Shown here piece after piece: positions 53,035 to 61,016 of a stretch of DNA of 64,000 nucleotides (within the stretch, counting starts at the first letter, position 1; each line of letters opens with the position of its first letter). The notes beneath the pieces were generated by a model. It was not told where the DNA came from and did not search any database. It saw only the letters and a list, made by a program, of their open reading frames with translations. Origin of the DNA: JALYNX01 sp040902845 (GTDB lineage Bacteria; Actinomycetota; Acidimicrobiia; Spongiisociales; ZC4RG35); the NCBI GenBank assembly GCA_040902845.1, contig JBBDWM010000037.1, positions 8,781 through 72,780 of the forward strand, written 5' to 3'. The translations under genes and the position numbers were made by a program.

Positions 53035-53666
53035 TCGTCGCCGTCCACCCCGTCAAGTGCTCCGAGGGTGTGACCGACGGTCTCGCCCTGGGTGGAGCCA
53101 CAGTGACCGGGGCGCCGGAGCTGGTGCCTGAAGATCGCCGGATCAACGATTCCGATCTTCTTCTGGTCGAGCTGGGCGATCAACCGATGAGGAGACTTCG
53201 CGAGCTGGCACGCATCGTCGAGACGATCGGCCTGCCCGTGATCGTGGTGGTCGCCATTGAGCATCTGGCTTTGTTGGAAGGCGCTGGGGGGATCTCGGAT
53301 TTCCTGACGACACCAGTGGACCCGCTCGAGCTGCGTATGCGGTTGCAGAGGCTCACCATGACCGACGCGGCCGACGACCTCGTGACATTCAAGGATCTCG
53401 AATTGAACCCACTCAACTATCAGGCCAGCCTGGCTAGTGAGCCATTGGATATGACCTTCATGGAATACGAGCTGCTCCGGTTCCTGATGGAGAACCCGGT
53501 GCGGGTCTGGTCACGGGAGCAACTGCTGTCCAAGGTATGGGGCTACGACTACTACGGGGGGGCGCGAACGGTCGACGTCCATATCCGTCGACTGCGGGCG
53601 AAGTTGGGTGAGGAGAGATCGTCCTGGATCACCACGGTCCGTTCCGTCGGATACCGGTTCGGTTAG
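53031..53666 (+). CDS. Atypical OmpR-family regulator, GlnR-like
   Basis: A 211-residue regulator. The C-terminal winged helix is complete (MEYELLRFLMENPVRVWSREQLL and RTVDVHIRRLRAKLG). The receiver part is degenerate: the phosphoacceptor position is Glu47 (DLLLVELGD) and the Lys of the TKP motif is Thr (LTTPVDP). So it is likely phosphorylation-independent, as is GlnR. The start GTG 53031 overlaps the glnA stop. Nitrogen control of glnA and other genes is inferred. Confidence 0.85.
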   Translation: MIVAVHPVKCSEGVTDGLALGGATVTGAPELVPEDRRINDSDLLLVELGDQPMRRLRELARIVETIGLPVIVVVAIEHLALLEGAGGISDFLTTPVDPLELRMRLQRLTMTDAADDLVTFKDLELNPLNYQASLASEPLDMTFMEYELLRFLMENPVRVWSREQLLSKVWGYDYYGGARTVDVHIRRLRAKLGEERSSWITTVRSVGYRFG

Positions 53667-53673
53667 GCGACAC

Positions 53674-54825
53674 ATGGGTTTTCGCACCAAACAGATTCAC
53701 GCCGGCGTCGAACCGGATCCCACCACCGGGGCCATTCTCACCCCGATCCACCAGTCCACCACCTTCGTCCAGGAGTCCGTCGACGAGTACATGGCGAAAG
53801 GGTTCTCCTACAGCCGAGCCGGCAATCCGACGGTCCGAGCCCTCGAGGAGAAGCTCATCGCTCTCGAGGGAGGAGTCGACGCCACCGCATACGGCTCAGG
53901 CATGGCGGCGACGGTCGCCGTCTTCCTCGGCCTGCTTCGGGCGGGTGACCATGTGGTGATCGGCGATGTGGTCTACGGCGGCACCTATCGGTTCGCCGAC
54001 CAATTCCTTACCCGATTCGGAGTAGACGTTTCCTTCGTGGACGCCTCGGATCCTGCGGCCATCGCAGCAGCTGTGGGCCCGTCGACGCGAATGGTCTTCA
54101 CCGAGACCCCCGCAAACCCGACCTTGAAGCTCACCGACCTGAGGGCCATCTCCGAGATCTGCGCCGGAGCCGGGATCCTCCACGTCACCGACAACACCTT
54201 TCTCACCCCCTACTACCAACAGCCGTTCGCGCTGGGGGCCAACATCGTGATTCACTCGACGACCAAGTTTCTCGACGGGCACAACGCCACGCTCGGAGGA
54301 GTCGTCGTTGTCGACGATGGCGAGCTCCAGGAGAAGATCGCCTTCGCCAGGATCGCTGCAGGTCTCATCATGTCGCCGATGGTCGCCTGGCTGACTCTCC
54401 AAGGCGTGAAGACCCTCAGCCAGCGAATGGACGGGCAATCGGCGAACGCAATGGTGGTCGCCGAGTGGCTGCAAGGGCACCCGAAGGTGGACTACGTCAA
54501 CTATCCGGGCCTTTCCACACACCCACAACACGAACTGGCGAAGAAGCAGGCGACCGGCTTCGGAGCCATGGTGTGCTTTGAGGCCCATGGCGGGCTGGAA
54601 ACCGGCAAGAAGCTGATGGATGCGGTTGAATTGTGGACTCTCGCCGAGAACCTGGGCTCCGTCGAGTCGCTGATCACCCATCCGGTGACGATGACCCACG
54701 CTGCTATGCCGCCCACCGAGCGAGCCGCAGCGGGGATCACCGACGGCCTGGTGAGACTCTCGGTCGGGCTCGAGGATGTCGAAGACCTCATCGACGACCT
54801 GGATTCCGCCCTCGACCGGATCTGA
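53674..54825 (+). CDS. metB: Cys/Met metabolism PLP enzyme (cystathionine gamma-synthase or lyase)
   Basis: A 383-residue PLP enzyme. Family motifs: YSRAGNPTVRALEEKL, AYGSGMAATVAVFL, the cofactor Lys in HSTTKFLDGHNATLGG and LGSVESLITHPVTMTH. Whether it acts as gamma-synthase, gamma-lyase or a related enzyme is not clear from motifs. The start is ATG 53674, 7 nt after the GlnR-like stop, so nitrogen regulator and sulfur enzyme share a transcript. Confidence 0.88.
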   Translation: MGFRTKQIHAGVEPDPTTGAILTPIHQSTTFVQESVDEYMAKGFSYSRAGNPTVRALEEKLIALEGGVDATAYGSGMAATVAVFLGLLRAGDHVVIGDVVYGGTYRFADQFLTRFGVDVSFVDASDPAAIAAAVGPSTRMVFTETPANPTLKLTDLRAISEICAGAGILHVTDNTFLTPYYQQPFALGANIVIHSTTKFLDGHNATLGGVVVVDDGELQEKIAFARIAAGLIMSPMVAWLTLQGVKTLSQRMDGQSANAMVVAEWLQGHPKVDYVNYPGLSTHPQHELAKKQATGFGAMVCFEAHGGLETGKKLMDAVELWTLAENLGSVESLITHPVTMTHAAMPPTERAAAGITDGLVRLSVGLEDVEDLIDDLDSALDRI

Positions 54826-54827
54826 GG

Positions 54828-55421
54828 TCACTCGCTCCCGGACCGGGCCCTGACCCTCACCAAAGCATCCCTGGCGAACACCCGGCCCTCCTCGGTATCC
54901 ACGGGCCGACGCACCACCTGGGCCTCTATCACCGTCAGCCCGTCGAGCCATGTCAGAAGGTCGGGCACGTTCCACAGGATCTCGGGGACCTGAGGCCCTC
55001 CGTAACCGTCTTCGATGTTGCTGACGTCATGGCCGATGAGGAACAGCTCGCCCCCAGGTGCCAGCCACTCCCGGCTGGTACGGACGACCTTCTCGAGGTC
55101 AGGGGGCATCAGATGCAGATATGCGACGACGACCAAGTCGAATCTGCCGTCGGGCTCCCATTCCAGGACGTCGGCGACCACGAAATCGACGAGGTCGGTT
55201 TGTTCTGCGCCGCGACTCGATGCCACGTCCGAGAAGTCGATGGCGGTCATGGCCCAACCCCGCTCGGCGAGCCAGATTGCATTGCGCCCCTCGCCGGAGG
55301 CCAGGTCGAGCCCCCGACCGGGCGTCATCTGAGCCAGCCGGTCGGCGACGAACAGGTTTGGAGTCATCGACCAGAGACGGTCAGCTGACCGATAACGCTC
55401 GTCCCATTCGGTGGCGTCCAC
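54828..55421 (-). CDS. Class I SAM-dependent methyltransferase
   Basis: A 197-residue methyltransferase with motif I GLDLASGEGRNAIWLAERG and the acidic strand TAIDFSDVA. It resembles the TehB/thiopurine-type small methyltransferases. The start is GTG 55421, only one base after the aldehyde dehydrogenase stop. Substrate unknown. Confidence 0.85.
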   Translation of the reverse strand: MDATEWDERYRSADRLWSMTPNLFVADRLAQMTPGRGLDLASGEGRNAIWLAERGWAMTAIDFSDVASSRGAEQTDLVDFVVADVLEWEPDGRFDLVVVAYLHLMPPDLEKVVRTSREWLAPGGELFLIGHDVSNIEDGYGGPQVPEILWNVPDLLTWLDGLTVIEAQVVRRPVDTEEGRVFARDALVRVRARSGSE

Positions 55422-55422
55422 T

Positions 55423-56937
55423 TCAGCCGAACTCGATCCCCTGGGCGAGTGGCAGGTCGTCGCCCCAGTTGATCGTGGTCGTTTGACGTCTCATGTACGC
55501 CTTCCAGGCGTCGGAGCCGGCTTCCCGGCCTCCCCCGGTTTCCTTCTCCCCCCCAAAGGCGCCGCCGATCTCGGCCCCCGAGGTGCCGATGTTGACGTTG
55601 GCAATCCCGCAGTCCGAGCCGATGCCACTCAGGAACTTCTCGGCGCTGCGAATCGACTCGGTGAAGATCGCGGAGGAAAGGCCCTGAGTGACCCCGTTTT
55701 GGATCTGGATCGCCTCGTCCAAAGTGTCGAACTCGGTGACCCACAGGATCGGGGCGAAGGTCTCCTGTTGGGTGATCGTGGCCTGCGCGGGCACCACGGC
55801 GATGGTTGGCTCGACAAAGAAGCCAGGGCGGTCGATCCGGTTGCCACCGGTGACGATTCGGGCGCCTTGCTCGCGTCCTATCTCCAAGGCGCTCATCATC
55901 TGCTCGATGGCCCCCTCGCTGACCAGCGGCCCCATCAAGGTGCCCGGCTCCGAAGGATCGCCGATGTTGACCTGTCGGTAGGCCTCGGCCAGCCGGTCGA
56001 CCATCTTGTCCGAAACCGCCCTGTGCACCAGGAGGCGGCGGAGCGAGGTGCAACGCTGGCCCGCGGTCCCCACCGCCGAGAAGAGAGTGGCCCGCACCGC
56101 CAAGTCGAGATCGGCATCGTCCATGACGATCACGGCGTTGTTGCCTCCCAACTCGAGAATGGTCCTTCCCATCCGCTGGGCCACCGCCGGGCCGACGATT
56201 CGACCCATGTTGCAGGATCCGGTGGCAGAGACCAGAGGAAGCCTGGTGTCCCGATTCATCTGGTTTCCCACGGTGGTGCCGTCGCCGACCACGAGGTTGA
56301 AGACGCCCTCGTAGCCACTCCCAGCCATCACCTCATGGGCAATGCGGGTCACCGCGATCGCGCTGAGTGGGGTGCGTTCAGATGGTTTCCAGACCACGGT
56401 GTCCCCGCACACGGCCGCAATGGCCGAGTTCCAGGACCACACCGCCACCGGAAAATTGAACGCGGAGATGACACCCACCGGTCCCAGGGGGTGCCAGTGC
56501 TCGTACATCCGATGGTTGGGCCGTTCCGAAGCCATCGTGTTGCCGTAGAGCTGGCGGGAGAGGCCGACCGCGAAATCACAGATATCGACCATTTCCTGGA
56601 CCTCACCGACCCCCTCGGGGAGGATCTTGCCCATCTCCAGGGTGACCAGTGCGCCGAGGGCGCCGATGTTGTCCCGCAGGGCATCGCCGAGACTTCGTAC
56701 AAACGCCCCTCGCTTGGGCGCCGGGAGCAAATTCCAGCGCTGGAAGGTCTCGACCGAGTTGGCAACAACCTGGTGGTAGTCATCGACAGAGGCCATCGTC
56801 ACCGAAGCCAGGGACTCGGCGGTTGACGGATCGATGACCTCGATCGTCTCACCGGTGGCCTCGAGCCAACGACCCCCGAATACGCCGGAGTTGGCTTCGG
56901 ACAGACCCAGCTTGGTGAAGATCTCAGCCTTGTTCAT
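55423..56937 (-). CDS. Aldehyde dehydrogenase, ALDH7-like
   Basis: A 504-residue NAD-dependent aldehyde dehydrogenase. The general base Glu is in TILELGGNNA and the nucleophile Cys in GTAGQRCTSLRR. The C-terminal GGAFGGEKETGGGREAGSD is characteristic of the ALDH7 group (alpha-aminoadipate semialdehyde/piperideine-6-carboxylate dehydrogenase), so a step in lysine breakdown is likely. It overlaps the RidA gene by 4 nt. Confidence 0.9.
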   Translation of the reverse strand: MNKAEIFTKLGLSEANSGVFGGRWLEATGETIEVIDPSTAESLASVTMASVDDYHQVVANSVETFQRWNLLPAPKRGAFVRSLGDALRDNIGALGALVTLEMGKILPEGVGEVQEMVDICDFAVGLSRQLYGNTMASERPNHRMYEHWHPLGPVGVISAFNFPVAVWSWNSAIAAVCGDTVVWKPSERTPLSAIAVTRIAHEVMAGSGYEGVFNLVVGDGTTVGNQMNRDTRLPLVSATGSCNMGRIVGPAVAQRMGRTILELGGNNAVIVMDDADLDLAVRATLFSAVGTAGQRCTSLRRLLVHRAVSDKMVDRLAEAYRQVNIGDPSEPGTLMGPLVSEGAIEQMMSALEIGREQGARIVTGGNRIDRPGFFVEPTIAVVPAQATITQQETFAPILWVTEFDTLDEAIQIQNGVTQGLSSAIFTESIRSAEKFLSGIGSDCGIANVNIGTSGAEIGGAFGGEKETGGGREAGSDAWKAYMRRQTTTINWGDDLPLAQGIEFG

Positions 56938-57314
56938 CGCGCTGCCACCACTTCGATCTCCACCAGGAAACCGCCAGGAAGGGCGCCGGCCTGAACGGTG
57001 GACCGTGCCGGGGGCTCGTGGTCCAGGAACCCGGCATACACCGCGTTCACCTTGGGGAAGTCGACGATGTCGGCGAGGAAGATCGTGGTCTTCACGATGT
57101 CGGAAAGACCGAGCCCGAGGTCGCTCAGTATCGCGATGATGTTGGACATCACCCGGGTGGTTTGAATCTCAACGTCGTCAGGCGATCGTTTCTTGGTGAC
57201 GGGGTCCACTGCAACCTGTCCTGACACGAAGACGAACCCGTTGGCCTCGGTGACGACCGAGTAAGGGCCCATGGCGCCTGGCGCCGATGGGGTGACCGGG
57301 ACGGTTTTTGGCAC
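56934..57314 (-). CDS. Rid family enamine/imine deaminase
   Basis: A 126-residue trimeric deaminase of reactive enamines. Signature: YSVVTEANGFVFVSGQ near the start and the substrate Arg in ARSTVQAGALPGGFLVEIE. It removes intermediates from PLP enzymes and is co-transcribed with ALDH and the methyltransferase. The start is GTG 57314. Confidence 0.92.
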   Translation of the reverse strand: MPKTVPVTPSAPGAMGPYSVVTEANGFVFVSGQVAVDPVTKKRSPDDVEIQTTRVMSNIIAILSDLGLGLSDIVKTTIFLADIVDFPKVNAVYAGFLDHEPPARSTVQAGALPGGFLVEIEVVAAR

Positions 57315-57403
57315 CGCTGCTCCTGTATCGGGGAAGTCCCGAGGCTAACCGACCACGAAAGGTTTGGGCCCGGCCAGTGCCCAAGGCTCGCATCCGAAAC
57401 GTG

Positions 57404-57430
57404 AGGAGCCCGGGAAGAACCCGGGCTCCT
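57404..57430 (-). terminator. Terminator hairpin after the Fe-S carrier gene
   Basis: Perfect 11-bp arms (57404-57414 and 57420-57430) around a 5-nt loop, with a short T-stretch in the - direction. It ends the transcript that contains the A-type carrier and the SHOCT fragment. Confidence 0.7.
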
Positions 57431-57451
57431 GTGTTGACAGACTCAGTTTGA

Positions 57452-57532
57452 TCAGGCGAGGAGCCCGGCTTTCGCCTTGTCGTACTCCGCCTGGGTGATG
57501 TCTCCTTTGGCCTTCAGCTCAGAGAGGGTGAC
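57452..57532 (-). pseudogene. SHOCT-like tail, in frame with the A-type carrier past its TGA
   Basis: Directly after the TGA of the carrier gene (57535-57533), the same frame continues for 26 codons (VTLSELKAKGDITQAEY...) to a second TGA 57454-57452. This matches the helical hairpin of SHOCT domains and has no start codon of its own. It is either the remnant of a separate gene or an extension reached only by read-through. Confidence 0.55.
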
Positions 57533-57895
57533 TCAGGAGAAGGAGTTGCCACACCCGCAAGTGTGGGCGACGTTCGGGTTGTTGATCGAGAACCCGGTCT
57601 CCATCAATCCGTCCTTGTAGTCGAGTGTGGAGCCACGCACCATGTCGGCGCTCTCTGGGTCAACGACGACCCTTACATCTCCGAACTCCTCGACGATGTC
57701 GGCCTCGTCGATCTGAGAGTCGAAATACATCTCGTAGGAGAAGCCGCTGCAGCCCCCGGGGCGCACCGCCATCCGCAAGGCGAGACCACTGTCGGATTCG
57801 GCCTGGATCAGCTCCCGGACCTTGTCGATGGCGATGTCGGTGAGGAGGACTGTCTTCTGCGGCTGATTGGATTTGATGCTGAGGATCTGTGTCAT
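57533..57895 (-). CDS. A-type Fe-S cluster carrier (IscA/ErpA/HesB family)
   Basis: A 120-residue Fe-S carrier. The three conserved Cys are in GGCSGFSYEMYF and CGCGNSF. It delivers [2Fe-2S] or [4Fe-4S] clusters to target proteins. The full length is normal for the family, so the first TGA is the real stop. It starts at ATG 57895. Confidence 0.94.
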   Translation of the reverse strand: MTQILSIKSNQPQKTVLLTDIAIDKVRELIQAESDSGLALRMAVRPGGCSGFSYEMYFDSQIDEADIVEEFGDVRVVVDPESADMVRGSTLDYKDGLMETGFSINNPNVAHTCGCGNSFS

Positions 57896-57908
57896 GGTTT
57901 GTACCTGA

Positions 57909-58870
57909 ATTCATTCTAACCCGGCTTGTGAGCAGAGCCAGATCCCGGAAGATGGCACCCCGACCACCCCTGTTGAACAGTCGACCACCACTACGTCGAC
58001 TGCGACCTCAACGCCGACGATGGGCATAGCGGTCGAGCTGGTAACGCGGCTCGAACCAGCAGCCCTACGACCAGCCGATCCAGCTCGAAATCGACGAGAT
58101 ACGGGGACTGGTATACGTGACCGATTCGAGAAACGGGCGAATCGTGGTCTTTTCGGTCGACGGGACCGAGAAGAGGGTCATCACCGGGGCGGACGGCCCG
58201 TTTCAGTTCGAATTGGAGGGCCCGGTCGGCGGCGTCGACCTCGACGCCAACGGCAACCTCTACGTGGCCGAGACCGGCAGGGCTCGCATCGTGAAGCTCG
58301 AACCGAACGGAACCGAGGTCGCCTCCTTCCAACCCGCCGAGCAGTTCCAGCGCCTGCTAACCCTGACGATCGACCGAGAGCGGAGCATCATCTACGCCTC
58401 GGATGACTTCGCCGACCAGTTCGTGACCTTCGACACCCGACGGAAACGAGCTCGGCACGCTCGGCTCGACCGGTGCCGAACCGGGACAGATCGACGATCA
58501 GGGTGATCTGACAATCGCGCCCGACGGGACGTTGTGGGTCGCCGACTGGGGTAACAGCCGGCTCCAGCATCTTGGTGCGGATGGCTCGGTGATCGATGTG
58601 ATCGGTCCGTTCCCACCCGAAACCCCCGGGGCCATGGAGCGACCTAACGACATCGCCATCGACGCCGACGGCCGTCTATGGGTGGCTGATGTCCAGGGCA
58701 ACCAAGTGCTCCAGTTCGCAGCGGACGGCTCGTTCCTGACTTCGTTCGGTGGGAGTGGAGACCCCGACTTGCCGAACGATCCGGCGTCGCTGGACTTCGA
58801 CGCAGAAGGTCTCCTTTACGTAGCCGACTACTCCGAGAACGTCGTCCTCGTCTTCCGTCCGACGAACTGA
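57909..58870 (+). pseudogene. Decayed NHL-repeat (six-bladed propeller) lipoprotein
   Basis: Three frames carry one protein. 57909-58040: ACE (lipidated Cys context), then a Thr-rich linker. 58045-58437: NHL blades (GLVYVTDSRNGRIVVFS, NGNLYVAETGRARIV). 58440-58870: more blades (DGTLWVADWGNSRLQ, DGRLWVADVQGNQVLQF). Two +1 shifts, one between 58020 and 58045 and one at a CCC near 58437, break it. The signal peptide is absent. A surface-sensing or binding lipoprotein is the likely ancestor; repeated sequencing errors cannot be excluded. Confidence 0.65.
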
Positions 58871-58949
58871 TCAGGCGTCGCTGGCGCCTCTCCAAATCGA
58901 TCCCCACCCATTGCCGTTATCCGGATAGTGGCTCTTACCATGAGGGTCG

Positions 58950-60086
58950 ATGCCAACACGTGATGACGTCCTGAAAACCCTGGAAGGGGTGCGCGATCCC
59001 GAGTTGGGCGGCAACGTCGTCGAACTGGGGATGATCACTGACGTGACGGTGCGGGGGTCGACCGTGGACGTCGGGCTGGCCCTGACCATCGCCGAGTGCC
59101 CGCTGCGCAACCAGATCGAGAACGACACCCGCCGGCGGATCCTGTCCATGCCCGGTGTAGAGGAACTGAACCTGCGCACCACGGCGATGACCAAGAAGCA
59201 ACGCGCCGGTCTCATGTCGGTTGCACGTCAGAACGCGCGCGAGAACGCGGAGCCAACCCAGGTCTCGCCGACAACTCGGGTGATCGCGGTCGGTTCGGGC
59301 AAGGGTGGAGTCGGCAAGTCTTCGGTGGCGGTGAACCTCGCGGTGGCCATGGCGGTGTCCGGCTTCCGGGTGGGCCTGCTCGACGCCGATATCTGGGGCT
59401 TCTCCACACCGCGCATGCTGGGTGTCGAGGACCGACTTCACGCAAATGACGAAACCCAACTCATCGAGCCGGTTGAGGCGCAGGGTGTCAAGCTCGTCTC
59501 CACAGGGCTGATCATCGAATCCGAGGAAACCGCTCTCATGTGGCGCGGCCTGATGCTGTCAAAGGCCCTCGAGCAGTTCTTGAAGCAGGTCAACTGGGGT
59601 GAGCTCGACTATCTGTTGATCGACCTTCCGCCTGGCACCGGCGACATCCAAATGGCGCTGACGCGCTTGCTGCCTCAGGCGGAGATGGTGGTCGTGACCA
59701 CCCCGCAACGAGCAGCGCAGAAGGTCGCGGTCCGGGTCGCCGACATGGCCCGACGCTCGCATATGCCGATTGTCGGCGTGGTCGAGAACATGGCAGGTCT
59801 CGCCTGTGACTGTGGCCGGGTCCACACCGTCTTCGGCGAGGGCGGGGGCCAGGAGCTCGCCGACGACCTAGGGGTGCCCCTCATCGCCTCGATCCCACTC
59901 GATCCCGAGGTAGTGCCTGGCGGTGACCATGGAGCGCCTGTGGTCGCATCCGGAACCGATTCGGCCGCGGGCCAAGCCCTCCGCGAGGCTGCTGCAACCC
60001 TGGTGAAGCTGGTGCCACCGGCCGATCTGGAAACCTGTACCGGCCGAATCGCGAAGATGCTCTCTGAATTGGAAGTAGGCGCCTAG
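58950..60086 (+). CDS. mrp: Fe-S carrier ATPase Mrp/ApbC
   Basis: A 378-residue P-loop ATPase that carries Fe-S clusters. An N-terminal MIP18/DUF59 domain (TLEGVRDPELGGNVVELGM) precedes the Mrp domain with GKGGVGKSSVAVNLAVAM and DLPPGTGDIQMAL. The paired Cys of the CxxC are in GLACDCGRVHTVFGE. The start is ATG 58950. The stop codon is the centre of a 28-bp perfect palindrome. Confidence 0.94.
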   Translation: MPTRDDVLKTLEGVRDPELGGNVVELGMITDVTVRGSTVDVGLALTIAECPLRNQIENDTRRRILSMPGVEELNLRTTAMTKKQRAGLMSVARQNARENAEPTQVSPTTRVIAVGSGKGGVGKSSVAVNLAVAMAVSGFRVGLLDADIWGFSTPRMLGVEDRLHANDETQLIEPVEAQGVKLVSTGLIIESEETALMWRGLMLSKALEQFLKQVNWGELDYLLIDLPPGTGDIQMALTRLLPQAEMVVVTTPQRAAQKVAVRVADMARRSHMPIVGVVENMAGLACDCGRVHTVFGEGGGQELADDLGVPLIASIPLDPEVVPGGDHGAPVVASGTDSAAGQALREAAATLVKLVPPADLETCTGRIAKMLSELEVGA

Positions 60087-60098
60087 GCGCCTACTTCC
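60071..60098 (+). terminator. 28-bp perfect palindrome centred on the mrp stop
   Basis: Bases 60071-60098 equal their own reverse complement; the centre is inside the TAG. So the bases after the stop are an inverted copy of the last codons. It can form a 12-bp or longer stem with a minimal loop, or a cruciform. The heptad array starts at the next base. Confidence 0.75.
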
Positions 60099-60141
60099 GC
60101 AATACGCAATACGCAATACGCAGGTACGCAATACGTTTAAC
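60099..60141 (+). repeat. Heptad array E, first half
   Basis: GCAATAC three times, an 8-nt variant GCAGGTAC, GCAATAC and GTTTAAC, all close to GYWNWAC. It follows the mrp palindrome without a gap. Confidence 0.86.
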
Positions 60142-60153
60142 GATGTGTTTGGC

Positions 60154-60181
60154 GTTCAGCGTTCTGCGTTTTGCGTTCTTA
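60154..60181 (-). repeat. Heptad array E, second half (reverse orientation)
   Basis: On the + strand: GTTCAGC, GTTCTGC, GTTTTGC, GTTCTTA. On the - strand: GCTGAAC, GCAGAAC, GCAAAAC and a degenerate unit. It ends at the stop of the convergent RDD gene, mirroring array B. Confidence 0.8.
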
Positions 60182-60751
60182 CGCCTTGGGTGCCATCCAC
60201 AGATTGACGTTGAACGGCTTCTTCTCGACACCGGTCACCACATAGCTGTTGATCACCTTGTCTGCGATGGTCTGCCGCTTGGTGTCGATGATGGGGAGCA
60301 AGAAGCCGAGCCCACAGATCACGAAGTCGAGGATGTGAAGGAATTTGCGCCCAATTGCCTGGCCGCTTCCCAACAACTCGCCCTGCTGGTTGACCAACCT
60401 GGTCCCTTGCATCGCCTTTCCAGGTGACTGACCGGTGGTGCCTTCGAGATGCCCGATATATCCCCAGTAGGCGATACCGAGCAAACTCAGGAAGTACGCC
60501 CGATAGGTGATCAACCCGAGGATGAACGCCGGGAGATAGTCGATGAGGGCCCCGATGGCCCGTGTCCCCCAGTCGGCCAGATTCGACGGTGTGCCTGCCG
60601 GAGCCATGGCCGGTGGCGGTGACGCCGGCGGCTCCATCGGAGGTGGAGGTGGAGGTGGTGGCGGAGGTGGCGGAGCCGGAGGCTCGGGCGGAGGCGGGGG
60701 AGCCGGTGGCTCGTAGGGAGGCGGGGGAGCCGGGGGCTCTGGCGTGCTCAA
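60179..60751 (-). CDS. RDD family membrane protein with proline-rich N-terminus
   Basis: A 190-residue protein. The first about 60 residues are almost only Pro with Glu/Ala (runs of up to 12 Pro), then an RDD membrane domain with two to three helices (RAIGALIDYLPAFILG, GQSPGKAMQGTRLV). RDD proteins may be transporters; function unknown. The start is TTG 60751 with AGGAG upstream. The Pro run would need EF-P for translation. Confidence 0.8.
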   Translation of the reverse strand: MSTPEPPAPPPPYEPPAPPPPPEPPAPPPPPPPPPPPPMEPPASPPPAMAPAGTPSNLADWGTRAIGALIDYLPAFILGLITYRAYFLSLLGIAYWGYIGHLEGTTGQSPGKAMQGTRLVNQQGELLGSGQAIGRKFLHILDFVICGLGFLLPIIDTKRQTIADKVINSYVVTGVEKKPFNVNLWMAPKA

Positions 60752-60964
60752 GACGTTCTCTCCTCGGATCGGGTGATGGCATTGTGCCATTCGCCACCAC
60801 GACTTGTCGGCAAGGAAGGGGAGTTCGTTGTCCCTGATAGGGAGAGATCACGGACTAGTCCGGTTGAGTGACTGCGAAATCCTCCTTACCTAACCACTCT
60901 CCGCGGTCAAAGATATCCCTGGAACGTGCCGAGTGGGCTGTTGGGGTTGGGGAGAGGGAGGCCT

Positions 60965-61014
60965 CGGAAAGAGGGCCCATGAGGGCCCTTTTTCCGTTTT
61001 CAGCCCTCTTTCCG
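60965..61014. terminator. Nested bidirectional terminator
   Basis: Inner stem AGGGCCC/GGGCCCT (60972-60978, 60983-60989) with a 4-nt loop, followed by TTTTT on the + strand and by a CTCTTT stretch on the - strand. Outer arms 60965-60976 and 61003-61014 also pair perfectly. It ends the M23 transcript (stop 61017) and could block + strand transcription. Confidence 0.75.
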
Positions 61015-61016
61015 CT

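Noticed and set aside
57533..57535. In-frame TGA of the Fe-S carrier as selenocysteine
   Set aside because: The protein is complete at the TGA, no Cys-aligned position is expected there and no SECIS-like hairpin directly follows.
60752..60964. tRNA or riboswitch in the gap upstream of the RDD gene
   Set aside because: I could not fold a cloverleaf or match a known riboswitch core; nothing beyond a promoter region is supported.
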